A stretch of DNA of 64,000 bases from Verrucomicrobiaceae bacterium (GCA_016795365.1 JAEUHN010000026.1:1-64000); one strand, 5' to 3'; numbered from the stretch's first letter, positions 1 through 9,302 are shown. The notes: generated from the letters alone by a model not told the origin. A program made the numbers and translations.

Positions 1-175
1 TCCCGGCACCCTCGGCGAAGGCTGGTTCTCGCGTTTCGGCATTGATGCCGTCATCCTCGAGTTCAACTGCAACTACATCGAGAAGCTGAAGGAACCTGCG
101 ATGGGCAAACACTGGATCACCTTCGGCGAAGGCCTCGCGAAGACTTTCGAGGCGTATTTTGCGTCGCGCAAATGA
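1..175 (+). CDS. C-terminal end of a putative M14-type zinc carboxypeptidase (truncated by window edge)
   Basis: An open frame enters from the left edge and ends at TGA 173-175, giving about 57 residues. The piece reads GEGWFSRFGIDAVILEFN, then a lysine-rich helix and GKHWITFGEGLAKTFEAYF. A hydrophobic strand with a Glu (VILEFN) followed by a closing helix resembles the end of M14 carboxypeptidases, where a Glu in a similar strand is the general base. This is a weak family guess from one segment. The zinc ligands and the N-terminus lie outside the window. The next gene starts 28 bp downstream on the same strand. Confidence 0.45.
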   Translation, partial: PGTLGEGWFSRFGIDAVILEFNCNYIEKLKEPAMGKHWITFGEGLAKTFEAYFASRK

Positions 176-203
176 CGGCGCGGCGTGCGTATGAGACCGC
201 GAC

Positions 204-1550
204 ATGATTTCACGGCTTCTATTTCTCGCGCTGACCGCATTCACCCTTTCACTGCACGCCAAGCCTGTTGGCGATGGCAAGGCCGATGACACCGATGCGG
301 TGCAATCGATGGTCGATGCGGGTGGCGCGGTGCGTTTTGGGCGTGGGACGTATCGGCTGACAAAGCCGGTCGTGGTCGATCTCGACCAAACGGGCTTCAT
401 CTCGCTCAACGGCGATGGCGTGGCACGATTCGTCATGGAAGGCACAGGCCCCGCGTTTCATTTCAAAGGCACGCACGGCGGCACGGCCGATCCGACGAGC
501 CTCAAACCGGAAATCTTCGCCCGGCAGCGCACGCCGATGGTGGATGGCATCGAAATCGTCGGCGCGCATGCCGAGGCGGATGGCATTGAGGCCACGGGCA
601 CGATGCAGCTCACGATCACGCGTGTTTCCGTGCATGAAGCACGGCATGGTGTGCGCCTGAGCGTGCGAAATCGCAACGTCATCATCAGCGACTGTCATTT
701 GTATCACAACCGCGGTGTCGGCGTGTTTTATGACCATGTCGATCTCCACCAGTCGAACATCATTGGCAGCCACATCAGCTACAATGCCGCCGGCGGCGTG
801 GTGACACGCGGCGGCGGTGTGAGAAACCTCCACATCGGCACCTGCGACATCGAAAGCAACATGGCTCCCGACGCACCGCCGACCGCCAACGTGCTCATCG
901 ACTGCACCGAAGGCTCCACCGCCGAGGTCAGCATCACCGGTTGCACCATCCAGCACAACAGCGTCTCCCCAGGCTCGGCCAATGTGCGCTTCATCGGCAA
1001 AGGCAAGCCCTACGGCAACGACGAAACCGCCCGCTGGGGCCACCTGAGCATCTGCGACAATGTTTTGAGCGATGTCTCCGTGAACATCGACCTCCAAGAA
1101 GTGCGCGGAGCCGTCATCACCGGCAACACCTTCGGCGTCGGCTTCGAGCATGATTTACTCGCGGTCGGTTGCAGCAACCTCTCCATCGGCCCGAACACCT
1201 TTGACCGCAATCCGCCCTACTATCGAGGCAAGGCCGCTGCGGTGAAAGGCGGCCTCGTCTTCCGCGACTGCCGCGACATCACGCTCACCGGTCTGCACAT
1301 CGACGGCGTGCGCACGCATCCCGCCGCCGTGCAGATCGTGAACGGCGACACCTTCAACATCAGCGGCTGCACCATCCTCGACAGCGACGGCGCAGGCCTC
1401 TGGATGCAGAACACCAGCCACAGCCTCGTCACCGGCTGCCTCATCGCTGATCGTCGAAAAGACCGCCAACCTGCGCCGTCGCTGCGCATCGAAGGCGGCG
1501 AGAGCAACACCTTCGCCAACAACAAGCTCGCCCACGGCGAAGCCAAGTAA
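204..1550 (+). CDS. Secreted right-handed parallel beta-helix protein (pectate-lyase-3-like)
   Basis: This 448-residue protein has a Sec signal peptide (MISRLLFLALTAFTLSLHA, cleavage before KPVGDG). The mature start has the GDGKADDTDAVQ pattern typical of pectate-lyase-3 / glycosyl hydrolase 28-like beta-helices. Residues from about 100 to the end are a succession of short strands with Asn/Cys turns (ISDCHLYHN, ITGCTIQHN, ISGCTILDSDGAG), which is how beta-helix coils look. Family members bind or cleave acidic polysaccharides, but I see no decisive catalytic residues, so the substrate is unknown. The next gene starts 11 bp after the stop and is probably co-transcribed. Confidence 0.75.
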   Translation: MISRLLFLALTAFTLSLHAKPVGDGKADDTDAVQSMVDAGGAVRFGRGTYRLTKPVVVDLDQTGFISLNGDGVARFVMEGTGPAFHFKGTHGGTADPTSLKPEIFARQRTPMVDGIEIVGAHAEADGIEATGTMQLTITRVSVHEARHGVRLSVRNRNVIISDCHLYHNRGVGVFYDHVDLHQSNIIGSHISYNAAGGVVTRGGGVRNLHIGTCDIESNMAPDAPPTANVLIDCTEGSTAEVSITGCTIQHNSVSPGSANVRFIGKGKPYGNDETARWGHLSICDNVLSDVSVNIDLQEVRGAVITGNTFGVGFEHDLLAVGCSNLSIGPNTFDRNPPYYRGKAAAVKGGLVFRDCRDITLTGLHIDGVRTHPAAVQIVNGDTFNISGCTILDSDGAGLWMQNTSHSLVTGCLIADRRKDRQPAPSLRIEGGESNTFANNKLAHGEAK

Positions 1551-1561
1551 CTTTCACTTCC

Positions 1562-2344
1562 ATGCGTCTGATCATTCTCGCCTTCCTCGCGCTTCAATCC
1601 CTCCAAGCGGCCGATTTTCATGCCACGACGTGCGAAGGCATCTATCCACGTCATCTCCAGGGCATCTGCACGAATGACAAGGACGCTATTTTCTGGTGCT
1701 GGACCGATTTCCTTGTCAAAACGGACACCGATGGCCACGTGCTCCAAAAAGTGCCGGTGGCGAATCATCATGGCGATTTGTGCTTCCACGACGGACGCGT
1801 CTATGTCGCCACCAATCTGGGCAAGTTCAATCGGCCGGCTGGCGAGGCTGATTCGTGGGTCTATGTCTATGATGGCGACACGCTTGCTGAGCTCGCGAAG
1901 CATCGCGTGCCTGAGTTGGTGCACGGCGCGGGAGGAATGGCATGGCACAACGGCAAATTCATCATCGTCGGCGGTTTGCCGCCCGGTGTGAACGAAAACT
2001 ACGCCTATGAGTATGACGAGAGCTTCAAGTTCGTGAAACGCCACGTGATCGCCAGCGGCTACACATTGATGGGCATCCAAACCGTCGCCTATGCTGATGG
2101 GGCATGGTGGTTTGGCTGTTACGGCAAGCCCGCCGTGCTGCTTCGTGCCGACGACAAGTTCCAGTTCGCCGGCAAATGGGAGTTCAATGCTTCCGTGGGC
2201 ATCGCGCCCATCAGCGGCGGACGTTTTCTCATCGCACAAAACACGGTCGTGAAGGGTGAGGATGGCAAAACAAAGGGAAATCAGGCCAAGGTGCTTGTGG
2301 CGCGGCCTGATGATAAAGCCGGTTTGGTGATCGAGAAGCCCTGA
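1562..2344 (+). CDS. Secreted propeller-like hypothetical protein
   Basis: The product has 260 residues with a short signal peptide (MRLIILAFLALQSLQA, then ADFHAT). The mature part has repeated strand-turn-strand units separated by Gly/Asp turns (GDLCFHDGRVYVATN, GGMAWHNGKFIIVGG, VAYADGAWWFGCYG), suggesting a small beta-propeller of the NHL/SMP-30 kind. No catalytic motif is recognised. It follows the beta-helix gene by 11 bp, so the two probably form an operon of exported proteins. It converges on the phosphodiesterase gene, with 40 bp between stops and no clear terminator hairpin there. Confidence 0.6.
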   Translation: MRLIILAFLALQSLQAADFHATTCEGIYPRHLQGICTNDKDAIFWCWTDFLVKTDTDGHVLQKVPVANHHGDLCFHDGRVYVATNLGKFNRPAGEADSWVYVYDGDTLAELAKHRVPELVHGAGGMAWHNGKFIIVGGLPPGVNENYAYEYDESFKFVKRHVIASGYTLMGIQTVAYADGAWWFGCYGKPAVLLRADDKFQFAGKWEFNASVGIAPISGGRFLIAQNTVVKGEDGKTKGNQAKVLVARPDDKAGLVIEKP

Positions 2345-2384
2345 GCATGCAATTGGAGTGCCCGCAGCTAGGTGGCTTACGTCA

Positions 2385-3410
2385 TCACTGTTTGGTTGGC
2401 TCGGCGGCTGGCGGCGGCTTGGGTGGTTCTGGGGTCCATTCCGGCTTTTGGGAAATGCCGAGATGCTTGTAGATCATCGGCACCAGCGCGGTTTGCGGCA
2501 CGGGTGCATGGAGAAGGCGTTCGCGTGGCAGGTGGGTGCCGTTCGCGATCAGCCAGATGTTCCGCTCCATGTCGCTGTCACCTCCGTGAGCGTTGCCACG
2601 GCCTCCGTGATCGGTGGTGATGAAGACCAGCCAGTCTTCTTCGGCAAATTGGGGTCGCGCACGCATCGCGCGGATCAACTCGCCGATGTGGGAGTCCACA
2701 TGGCTGATGGCATTGAGGTAGATGACGTTTTCGGGTGAGAAGCTTCCGCGCTCGTCGATGGCACCGTGGCCAAACTCGTCCACGGAACCGAAATAGACGA
2801 ACAAGGCGTCAGGATTCTGCTCGCGCAGGGTCTTAAGTGCCGCGTCACGCACCTCGATGTCTTTTTCGGGGTTGTCGATGAAGTGGCGTTTGGCATCCGG
2901 CACGGCGGTGAACTTCACATCGAGGAACTCCTTGTCTCCCACTCGCGATCCATCGGCGATGTAGTCATGAATCGGCGGCCAGTCGGCAAAGGAGGCGCAA
3001 AACGACTTCGGCTGCGTTTCTTTGATCCGCCGCATGAAGTGCGCATACGCCTGAAGCCGCCCGCCGATGAAGCGATTGTCCTTCACGCCGTGCTGATTGA
3101 TCCACACGCCGGTGAGCAGGCTCGTCCAGCCAGGACCGCTGACGGTCGGCTGATACGTCGGCGTGCCGATTTCACCTCCGGCGTAGCATTTCAGCGAGAT
3201 GAGGCCGTTTTCACCCTCGCTGAGCCCTTTCATCTGTGGAGCCATTCCGCGTGCCATCGCCGCCGTCACGGCATCCGCACGACAACCGTCGATGCCGATG
3301 AAAAGCACTCGTTTTCCGGCGAATGAACTCTGTTTGCCCGGTCCTTGCGCGAGCAAGGCAGGAGCTACGACGAGCGAGAGCAGCGATAGGAGGAGTGAGC
3401 GATGCTTCAT
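2385..3410 (-). CDS. Exported type I phosphodiesterase / alkaline-phosphatase-superfamily protein
   Basis: The 341-residue protein starts at ATG 3410, which overlaps the upstream stop as ATGA. It begins with a signal peptide (MKHRSLLLSLLSLVVAPALLAQ). Alkaline-phosphatase-superfamily signatures are visible in order: metal-binding IGIDGCRADAV; the nucleophile region SGPGWTSLLTGVW, where a Thr or Ser would be phosphorylated; and the second metal site TTDHGGRGNAHGG. Relatives hydrolyse phosphodiesters or pyrophosphates outside the cytoplasm. The C-terminus is Pro-rich. Its overlap with the ceramidase-like gene implies translational coupling and a shared role in scavenging lipid or nucleotide phosphate; the exact substrate is unknown. 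Confidence 0.8.
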   Translation of the reverse strand: MKHRSLLLSLLSLVVAPALLAQGPGKQSSFAGKRVLFIGIDGCRADAVTAAMARGMAPQMKGLSEGENGLISLKCYAGGEIGTPTYQPTVSGPGWTSLLTGVWINQHGVKDNRFIGGRLQAYAHFMRRIKETQPKSFCASFADWPPIHDYIADGSRVGDKEFLDVKFTAVPDAKRHFIDNPEKDIEVRDAALKTLREQNPDALFVYFGSVDEFGHGAIDERGSFSPENVIYLNAISHVDSHIGELIRAMRARPQFAEEDWLVFITTDHGGRGNAHGGDSDMERNIWLIANGTHLPRERLLHAPVPQTALVPMIYKHLGISQKPEWTPEPPKPPPAAEPTKQ

Positions 3411-4858
3411 TTCTTCGCCTCGGTTGGTGCTGGCGCAGGCCAAAGATCGTTGAAGGCCTTCACGGTTTCATCCACGAGCACCTGGCCGCCTTCGGGGCCG
3501 ACGCGGCTGCTTTGGATGATGGCACTGTAGCTGCCGCCGGCGACGGCTCGCGGTGTCGGCAGATAGCCGCCGGAGCCGGTGAGCTGGATGAGGAAGGTCT
3601 GCACGGCCGGGCTGCGGGCTTTCATCTGCACGCCGTAGTCGGTGAAGAGTTCAAACTCATTTGTGGCGATGGCGACATCGCCGAGGCGCAGGGCGTGGAG
3701 TTCCATTTGGAAGACACCCGCCGTCCCGGCTTTCTCGGCTTCGTAGCGATCCACGACGCCTTTGTTCCAAAGATACTTCCACTGCTCCTTGGGATCGTCT
3801 TGGTATTGCTCGACAGCCTTCTGGGCATCGGCCAGTTCCTTCTCGGTCACTTTGCGCCAGGGCAGATCGATCTTCCGCGTGTGATGCTGCAACACCGCGC
3901 CGCTCACAGGCTCCAGTTTGGCACCTTCATAGGCTTCCTCCCAGCCGCGAACGACACGCCGGGCGACTTCTTCGAGCCGTGTGAGGCCGCGCAGACGGCG
4001 CATGCGCTCATCGGCGGCTTTGCCATACATCGGGCGCGGCACTTGATCGCCACCAGCGCCGGTCCAGGCGAGGATGTGCAAGTCTTTGCCATAACGTTCG
4101 CGCAACTGACGACGCGCAGAATCCCAGAAGTCGGCGTGGATCACTTTGAGACCTTCCACTTCCTGCGATGGGCAGGGGACATTCACCGCCGTGGCGATGA
4201 GCGTGTCGTTTTGATCCCAGAAGAACAGCACATTCAGATTGTGATCCTCGTAACCTTCGATGCCGCGAAAGTCCGGCACGTTCGTGGGGCCATACATCTT
4301 GGCGGTGCCGTCCGCATAGGTCGCACGGCGATTCTGCGCGATGACAGCCTGACCCTGTCCCCAGCCCGCTTTGCCTGGCTTGCGACTGCTCCAGCTGTGC
4401 ACCGCAGCCTCCACGATCTTATCCACCAGGAACTCGGTGTATTGCATCGGCAGCATCACATTCTTGCCGAGCAAATTGTAGCGATCTCCCTTCATCGTCA
4501 CCGGCGCGGTGTGAGTGTGCGTGGCGTTGAGAACGAGTTTATTCAGATCAAAACCGGGCAGCTTGTCCTTCGCTTTCTCGCGCACCATTTCGATGAGTCC
4601 CTGACGAATGCCCACGAGGTCGCACGAGATCATGATGGCCTGATCCAGCGACTGATCTCCCTCGCGTGATTCAAGTGCGAGTGCCGTGGCATAGATCTGT
4701 GTCTCGGCCTTCTCCGAGATGCGCACATGCATCTGTCCATCCATTGCCACCGGGCGGTCCGGTGTGATATTGATCGTCGCTGCGCCCACATGAAGATCGG
4801 AGGCAGAAGTGAGGCTGGCAGATGTGACAATGAGCAGCGAGAGCAGGAAATGGCGCAT
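3407..4858 (-). CDS. Exported neutral/alkaline ceramidase-like amidohydrolase
   Basis: ATG 4858 was chosen because it begins a signal peptide (MRHFLLSLLIVTSASLTSA), giving 483 residues. The mature N-terminus LHVGAATINITPDRPVAMDG is the hallmark opening of the neutral/non-lysosomal ceramidase N-terminal domain. The zinc-site stretch NATHTHTAP follows at about residues 155-165. Family members cleave the amide of ceramide. Bacterial versions in this phylum are usually shorter than classic ceramidases and have unproven substrates. The stop overlaps the phosphodiesterase start by 4 bp. The gene is divergent from the alpha/beta hydrolase gene, with 137 bp between starts that should hold both promoters. 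Confidence 0.8.
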   Translation of the reverse strand: MRHFLLSLLIVTSASLTSASDLHVGAATINITPDRPVAMDGQMHVRISEKAETQIYATALALESREGDQSLDQAIMISCDLVGIRQGLIEMVREKAKDKLPGFDLNKLVLNATHTHTAPVTMKGDRYNLLGKNVMLPMQYTEFLVDKIVEAAVHSWSSRKPGKAGWGQGQAVIAQNRRATYADGTAKMYGPTNVPDFRGIEGYEDHNLNVLFFWDQNDTLIATAVNVPCPSQEVEGLKVIHADFWDSARRQLRERYGKDLHILAWTGAGGDQVPRPMYGKAADERMRRLRGLTRLEEVARRVVRGWEEAYEGAKLEPVSGAVLQHHTRKIDLPWRKVTEKELADAQKAVEQYQDDPKEQWKYLWNKGVVDRYEAEKAGTAGVFQMELHALRLGDVAIATNEFELFTDYGVQMKARSPAVQTFLIQLTGSGGYLPTPRAVAGGSYSAIIQSSRVGPEGGQVLVDETVKAFNDLWPAPAPTEAKK

Positions 4859-4995
4859 TCGGATAATACATCGCCGATGCATTGCCCCTATCAGTGTGGG
4901 GCACTCGAGACGACAGCACCACACTCCAAGAACCGCGAAAACCCGATGACAGTCCGCGTAGATTATCGGGCCGTCTCACGACCCAACCATCACTC

Positions 4996-6222
4996 ATGAC
5001 GCATCCAACTCTCTTCCCGACTTCACGCACACGACGTTCGTTCATTGCCACATCGGGCACCGCATTGATGACGGGTTTGTTTGGCCAATCCATCTTTGGA
5101 GCCGAGGAGAAGAAGCCGCTGCCAAATTTGCCCGAGGGTTGGCATTTGCGCATGGGCAATGACCAAACGCCTGAGGAAGCCATCGCGGAGCTTGAGGCCT
5201 TCAAAAAGGCCACGCCTGATCTGGCGAGCTGGGAGAAGCGCAAAGCGGCTATTCGCCAAGGCATTCTCGAAGGCGCACGGCTGGCGAATCTACCTGAGAA
5301 GCCGCCGCTTGATCCGGTGTATTCCAACAAGCGAACCTATGAAGGCTACACAGCGGAGAGCGTGTATATCCGCAGTTGGCCCGGCTTCTATATCACCGGC
5401 ACGCTGTATCGGCCGACGGGGCTGAAAGGGCCGTATGCAGGCATCGTGTCTGCACATGGACATGGCGGGCGCTTTTTGCCATCGCGCCAGACTCGATGTG
5501 CAGTGCTGGCACGCATGGGCGCGGTCGTTTTCCACTATGACATGGTGGGCTATGGCGACACGAAGAAGGCCGGCTGGGACCACAGCAAGGTGCCGGAGAT
5601 CCAGCGACTCATCATGTGGAACTGCATCCGTGCTCTCGACTTCGTTTCATCCATCGAAGGCGTCGATCCCAAGCGCATCGGCATGACTGGAAACTCCGGC
5701 GGTGCCACGCAGACCTTCCTGACCTCCGCCTTGGATGAGCGCATCGCGGTGGCGGTGCCGAGCTGCCAGGTGTCCGCGCATTTCTTTGGCGGTTGTCCCT
5801 GTGAAAGCGGCATGCCGATTCATTGGGGGCCGAATCACAAAACCAACAATGCCGAGATCGCAGCGATGACCGCGCCACGTCCGCTGCTGGTCATTTCCAA
5901 TGGAGCCGACTACACGAAGAACACACCACAGGTGGAGTTCCCCTACATCCAGCACATCTACAGCCTCTACGGCGCTACGGACAAAGTCGTGAACGCCCAC
6001 TTCCCGCTCGAAGGGCACGACTTTGGACCGAGCAAACGTCTCGCGGCCTATCCGTTCTTCATCCGCCATCTCGGACTCAACAGTCTGCGAGTCTGGGCCA
6101 AAGAAGAGCAGATCAACGAGACCTTCGCCAAGGTCGAAACCGAAGAAGAGATGCTCGTCTTCAATGACAAGAACCCCTGGCCGAAGGACGCCACAGCACC
6201 AAATACGCCGCTTTCGTTTTGA
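4996..6222 (+). CDS. Twin-arginine exported alpha/beta hydrolase (acetylxylan-esterase/dienelactone-hydrolase-like)
   Basis: ATG 4996 gives 408 residues beginning with a Tat-type leader ([13 protein letters not shown], then a hydrophobic stretch to FGAEE). The hydrolase core has an oxyanion strand ([10 protein letters not shown]), the nucleophile elbow [12 protein letters not shown] around residue 230, and a late Asp/His pair near LVISNGADY and EGHDFG. Such proteins deacetylate xylan or hydrolyse carboxyl esters in the periplasm. It lies opposite the ceramidase and phosphodiesterase genes, making a small divergon of exported hydrolases. The substrate is not determined from sequence. Confidence 0.8.
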   Translation: MTHPTLFPTSRTRRSFIATSGTALMTGLFGQSIFGAEEKKPLPNLPEGWHLRMGNDQTPEEAIAELEAFKKATPDLASWEKRKAAIRQGILEGARLANLPEKPPLDPVYSNKRTYEGYTAESVYIRSWPGFYITGTLYRPTGLKGPYAGIVSAHGHGGRFLPSRQTRCAVLARMGAVVFHYDMVGYGDTKKAGWDHSKVPEIQRLIMWNCIRALDFVSSIEGVDPKRIGMTGNSGGATQTFLTSALDERIAVAVPSCQVSAHFFGGCPCESGMPIHWGPNHKTNNAEIAAMTAPRPLLVISNGADYTKNTPQVEFPYIQHIYSLYGATDKVVNAHFPLEGHDFGPSKRLAAYPFFIRHLGLNSLRVWAKEEQINETFAKVETEEEMLVFNDKNPWPKDATAPNTPLSF

Positions 6223-6251
6223 AGAACTTTCCTTCTTGTAGATCAAGAAAT

Positions 6252-6600
6252 TGGAGGCGAGGGGAATTGAACCCCTGTCCGAACTGCCTTCACCCGTAGC
6301 GTCTCCATGCTCAGTCATCTCTTTAATCTCGGTGGGTGGCTGCTGATGACCGCATCCACTTCACCCAGGAACCTGTTGGATCTTGCCTTCGACCCGGTTA
6401 CCCGATCAACTGGCCAGCCTGGTAGTTGCGTCGTTCAGGCTACCAGACATTACCTGAAGGACGTCGCGGGGCTTAGGCCGCGAGAGCGAGCTCGTTAGAG
6501 TTTGCTGTTATTTGTTTGACCCGGTTTTTTACGAGGAACACGAATCATCCTCGGCATGCAGCCCCGAACTCAGACGATCCGTCGAAACCAGAACGCCCCC
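6252..6600 (-). ncRNA. ssrA: tmRNA (ssrA), tag peptide ANSNELALAA
   Basis: The minus strand begins GGGGGCGTTCTGG at 6600, with the conserved TTTCGACGG just inside. It ends with a T-arm (AGGGGTTCAATTCCCCT) and CGCCTCC plus discriminator A at 6252. The 5' GGGGGCG pairs with 3' CGCCTCC over seven positions (one G-U), which fixes both ends. Length is 349 nt. The resume reading frame at 6505-6473 encodes A-N-S-N-E-L-A-L-A-A followed by TAA. CCA is not encoded, since ATT follows the discriminator. Function: trans-translation rescue of stalled ribosomes with SmpB. An open frame seen on the opposite strand is only its shadow. Confidence 0.96.
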
Positions 6601-6616
6601 GTTTTGGAGAGGGAGG

Positions 6617-6644
6617 AAGATAGGCCGAATCGGGCGAAGGGCAA
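6617..6644 (-). promoter_or_regulatory. Putative promoter of ssrA
   Basis: Reading the minus strand, TTGCCC (6644-6639) and TATCTT (6622-6617) are separated by 16 bp and lie 16 bp upstream of the mature tmRNA 5' end. This would give a short 5' leader for RNase P removal. Both boxes are imperfect, so this is an inference from position. Confidence 0.45.
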
Positions 6645-6720
6645 GCGCTGGTTGGACTGACGCTGAGATGAGGATTGTCAGGTTCGTAAACCCAGTCTAT
6701 TACCCGCGCCGCTTTTCGCC

Positions 6721-8340
6721 ATGCCTTCCTCCACGCTCTCCAGTTACTCCAATCGGACAAAGCCGATGTCTGGCATGGCTTTGGCCCTTCTGGCGGCTTT
6801 GGCGGTGGGGCTGGCGTTGTTTTACCGTCTGCCAGATCTGGGGTTGCGTCCGATGCACACAGATGAGGCGATTCTGGGCATGAAGTTCATCGACATGTGC
6901 AAGCAGGGTCGATTCGACTATGATCCCCACGACTTCCATGGGCCGGTCTTGCACTACGCGACGTGGGTTTATGGCACGCTGGCGGGCTGGGGGGATTCGA
7001 TGGGGATCACGGAGGCTGATTTGCGCCGAGTGGTCGTGATTTTCGGGGTGCTTCTGGTGCTCTCGACGTTGCTGGTGACGGATGCTTTGGGACGAGGGGC
7101 GACATCGATTGCGATGCTGATCATGGCAGTTTCGCCGATGATGGTGTTTTACTCGCGGTATTACATCATGGAGGTGCCCTACGTTTTGTGGCTGGCGCTC
7201 TTCATGTTTGGATGCTGGCGCTTCTCGGTTTACGAGAGTTGGCTGTGGCTTGTGCTTGTCGGGGCGTCACTGGGTTTGATGCATGCGACCAAGGAGACTT
7301 TCATCATCAACATGGTGGCCATGCTTTGTGGGTGGGTGGCGGCGAAGTTGTTGACCGATGGCTTCGAGCATCGCAATCGCGGGTTGCATCTCAGTATCGG
7401 ACGCAGCAGGCATTTCATCCAATGGCCATGGATATGGGGTGGGGTGATTGCGCTGGTGGTTTCGGTGATGCTGTTTTCGGGATTTTTCAGGTTTTGGGAT
7501 GATGTTAAGGAGAGCTTCACGACTTACGGGAGCTATGCTCATCGTTCGACAGGGGCGGGGCACGAGAAGCCTTGGTATTACTACCTTTCGGTCCTTTTGT
7601 GGACGAAGGACTTCTTTTTGTGGACGGAAGCGATGATCGGGGGGCTGGCGGTAGTGGGCATGATTCACGCCTTTGCAGGACGGTTTCAGCGTGAAGAACC
7701 AAGAAAGGCGTTCCTGGTGTTTCTGAGTGTGTATGCCCTCGTGGCTCTGGCCTTTTATTCCATCATCCCCTATAAGACGCCTTGGACTTTCCTGTCGGTG
7801 CAGCATGTGCTGACGCTTTTGGCGGGGGTGGGGGCGCAGGTGGTATTTGCCCAATCACAAAGCCGCTTGTGGAAGGGACTCTGCTCGATGCTTCTGATCG
7901 CGGGTCTTTATCATCTTTGCGATCAATCGATGTTTACGATCCGGGATCGTGGCCGAGCAAATCTGAGGGGTCCGTATGTGTATAGTCACACGACTTCCAG
8001 TGCGATGCAGTTGGTGGAAAAGCTGCGGGGCTTGGCGGAGTTTCAAAAGGCAGATTTCACTGCTCAAGTGATCACGATGGATGCCGGATGGCCGTTGCCC
8101 TGGTATCTTCGTGAACATGACAAGGTAGGTTATCAGACCGAGGTTCCTACTGGTCTGGACGCATCGGTGATCGTGGTTGATCAGGCGATGGCTGCCGATG
8201 TTCGTTCGGCATGCAAGGACAAGCAGTTTGTCTCTGATGTCTATGGGATGAGGGGGCCAGGGACTAACGTGGTTCTTCTGGTCGAGAAGGGATTGTGGGA
8301 TACTTACACGGCTGCCAAGACGAAGATCAAGGTGCCATGA
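6721..8340 (+). CDS. Polytopic membrane glycosyltransferase-like protein, Agl23/TIGR03663 family
   Basis: The product has 539 residues and about ten hydrophobic segments. After the first transmembrane helix comes RPMHTDEAILGMKF, the acidic periplasmic loop seen in GT39/GT83-like and Agl23 proteins, in which Asp/Glu would contact a lipid-linked sugar donor. A second loop carries DPHDFHGPVLHY. The C-terminal third is soluble (from about LVEKLRGL) and probably faces outward. The expected role is transfer of sugars from a polyprenyl carrier or flippase-associated glycosylation; no substrate can be read. The stop overlaps the next start (ATGA at 8337-8340), so it is translationally coupled to the ApbE-like gene. 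A second possible start is Met16. Confidence 0.7.
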   Translation: MPSSTLSSYSNRTKPMSGMALALLAALAVGLALFYRLPDLGLRPMHTDEAILGMKFIDMCKQGRFDYDPHDFHGPVLHYATWVYGTLAGWGDSMGITEADLRRVVVIFGVLLVLSTLLVTDALGRGATSIAMLIMAVSPMMVFYSRYYIMEVPYVLWLALFMFGCWRFSVYESWLWLVLVGASLGLMHATKETFIINMVAMLCGWVAAKLLTDGFEHRNRGLHLSIGRSRHFIQWPWIWGGVIALVVSVMLFSGFFRFWDDVKESFTTYGSYAHRSTGAGHEKPWYYYLSVLLWTKDFFLWTEAMIGGLAVVGMIHAFAGRFQREEPRKAFLVFLSVYALVALAFYSIIPYKTPWTFLSVQHVLTLLAGVGAQVVFAQSQSRLWKGLCSMLLIAGLYHLCDQSMFTIRDRGRANLRGPYVYSHTTSSAMQLVEKLRGLAEFQKADFTAQVITMDAGWPLPWYLREHDKVGYQTEVPTGLDASVIVVDQAMAADVRSACKDKQFVSDVYGMRGPGTNVVLLVEKGLWDTYTAAKTKIKVP

Positions 8341-9188
8341 CGGGGATTCACAGGTTCCGGCATGAAGCCATGGCCACCGAGTTTGAGGTGGTGATAGCAA
8401 TGCCTGAAATCTCGCCAGTAAGGGCTCGCCAGGCAGCCGCTGCCGTTTTTGGCGAGGTTGATCGTCTGGAGCAGGAACTGAGCAGATTTCGACCCACGAG
8501 TGAAATCTGGCGAATCAGCCTACTGAAGAAAGGAGAAAGCACAGGGCTGGATTTTGCGGCCTGGGATTGCCTGAGTCTCGCCAAGGCGGTGCACTCGGAG
8601 ACTTTCGGGGCCTTTGATGTGACGATGGGACCCCTCATGAAAGTCTGGAGGAACCCGGATGGATCACCTCGGCAGCCGGTGGAGGGGGAGCTTGATCAAA
8701 TCAAGCGCCGCGTCGGCATGGACAAGTTTAGTCTCGATCCCGATGGGCTTCGGATAACGGTGCATGCGGATGAGATCGTTTTCGACCTCGGTGCTGTTGG
8801 CAAGGGTTATGCCTTGGACCAAGCGGTCCGAATTTTGGAGGAAGAGGAGGTGACTTGTGCGCTGATCAACGCTGGGGAAAGCACCCTCGTCGCGATTGGG
8901 GATGCACCCGATGAAGAGGGGTGGCCAGTGGAGATGCACCTCGAAGAATCTGAGATTCTACAACTGAAGGGAGATGCATTGAGTTGTTCGGGTTTTGCTG
9001 TGCAGGGCAATCACATTCTTGATCCGAGGACGCTAGCACCAGTGCCTGTGAATGGACGGCGTAGTTACGTCCTGGCCCCTACGGCAGCAATGTCTGATGC
9101 GCTTTCGACGGCCTTCATGGTGATGACCGACGAAGAGGTGAAGGCATTCTGTCGGAAGCATCCCCAGGTGACTGCTATTGGGCGGTAA
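8337..9188 (+). CDS. apbE: ApbE-like FAD:protein FMN transferase
   Basis: ATG 8337 overlaps the upstream stop, giving 283 residues. The ApbE fold is clear: HEAMATEFEV at the start; the AFDVTMGPLMKVW segment; DLGAVGKGYALDQA, the canonical loop for flavin and magnesium; INAGESTLVAIG; and the late ILDPRT and SDALSTAFMVM motifs. The enzyme attaches FMN through a phosphoester to Thr/Ser of target proteins. The predicted start has no lipoprotein or Sec signal, unlike most ApbE proteins. Either it acts in the cytoplasm or the start is misplaced. No flavinylation-target gene such as nqrC/rnfG is in the window. Confidence 0.85.
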   Translation: MTGIHRFRHEAMATEFEVVIAMPEISPVRARQAAAAVFGEVDRLEQELSRFRPTSEIWRISLLKKGESTGLDFAAWDCLSLAKAVHSETFGAFDVTMGPLMKVWRNPDGSPRQPVEGELDQIKRRVGMDKFSLDPDGLRITVHADEIVFDLGAVGKGYALDQAVRILEEEEVTCALINAGESTLVAIGDAPDEEGWPVEMHLEESEILQLKGDALSCSGFAVQGNHILDPRTLAPVPVNGRRSYVLAPTAAMSDALSTAFMVMTDEEVKAFCRKHPQVTAIGR

Positions 9189-9202
9189 ACAAATTCTGGG
9201 AG

Positions 9203-9223
9203 CCACCGAAAGTCAGGCGGTGG
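9203..9223 (+). terminator. Possible terminator hairpin after the ApbE-like gene
   Basis: CCACCG and CGGTGG (9203-9208 and 9218-9223) form a 6-bp stem with a 9-nt loop, followed by the A/T-rich tract ATAAATTTT. The stem is short, but it is placed correctly 15 bp after the apbE stop. Confidence 0.45.
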
Positions 9224-9262
9224 ATAAATTTTGCAGTTACGTGCCGCAAATTTAAAAAAGAG

Positions 9263-9279
9263 ATCAAGTTTGACTTGAT
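9263..9279. promoter_or_regulatory. Perfect palindrome overlapping the marR promoter, candidate operator 1
   Basis: ATCAAGT-TTG-ACTTGAT has 7-bp perfect arms and a 3-nt centre. Its right arm overlaps the putative -35 box at 9275-9280. The size and symmetry suit a winged-helix MarR dimer, so it is probably an autorepression site. Confidence 0.6.
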
Positions 9280-9302
9280 ATTCGAGGATGGTTGAGTAAT
9301 AT
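9275..9302 (+). promoter_or_regulatory. Putative marR promoter
   Basis: TTGATA (9275-9280) and TAATAT (9297-9302) are separated by 16 bp in an unusually AT-rich 240-bp gap. Transcription would begin near 9309 and leave a leader of about 120 nt containing the second palindrome. Confidence 0.5.

Noticed and set aside
6307-6498. A 63-codon plus-strand open frame
   Set aside because: It lies on the strand opposite the tmRNA, whose ends and tag frame are well defined.
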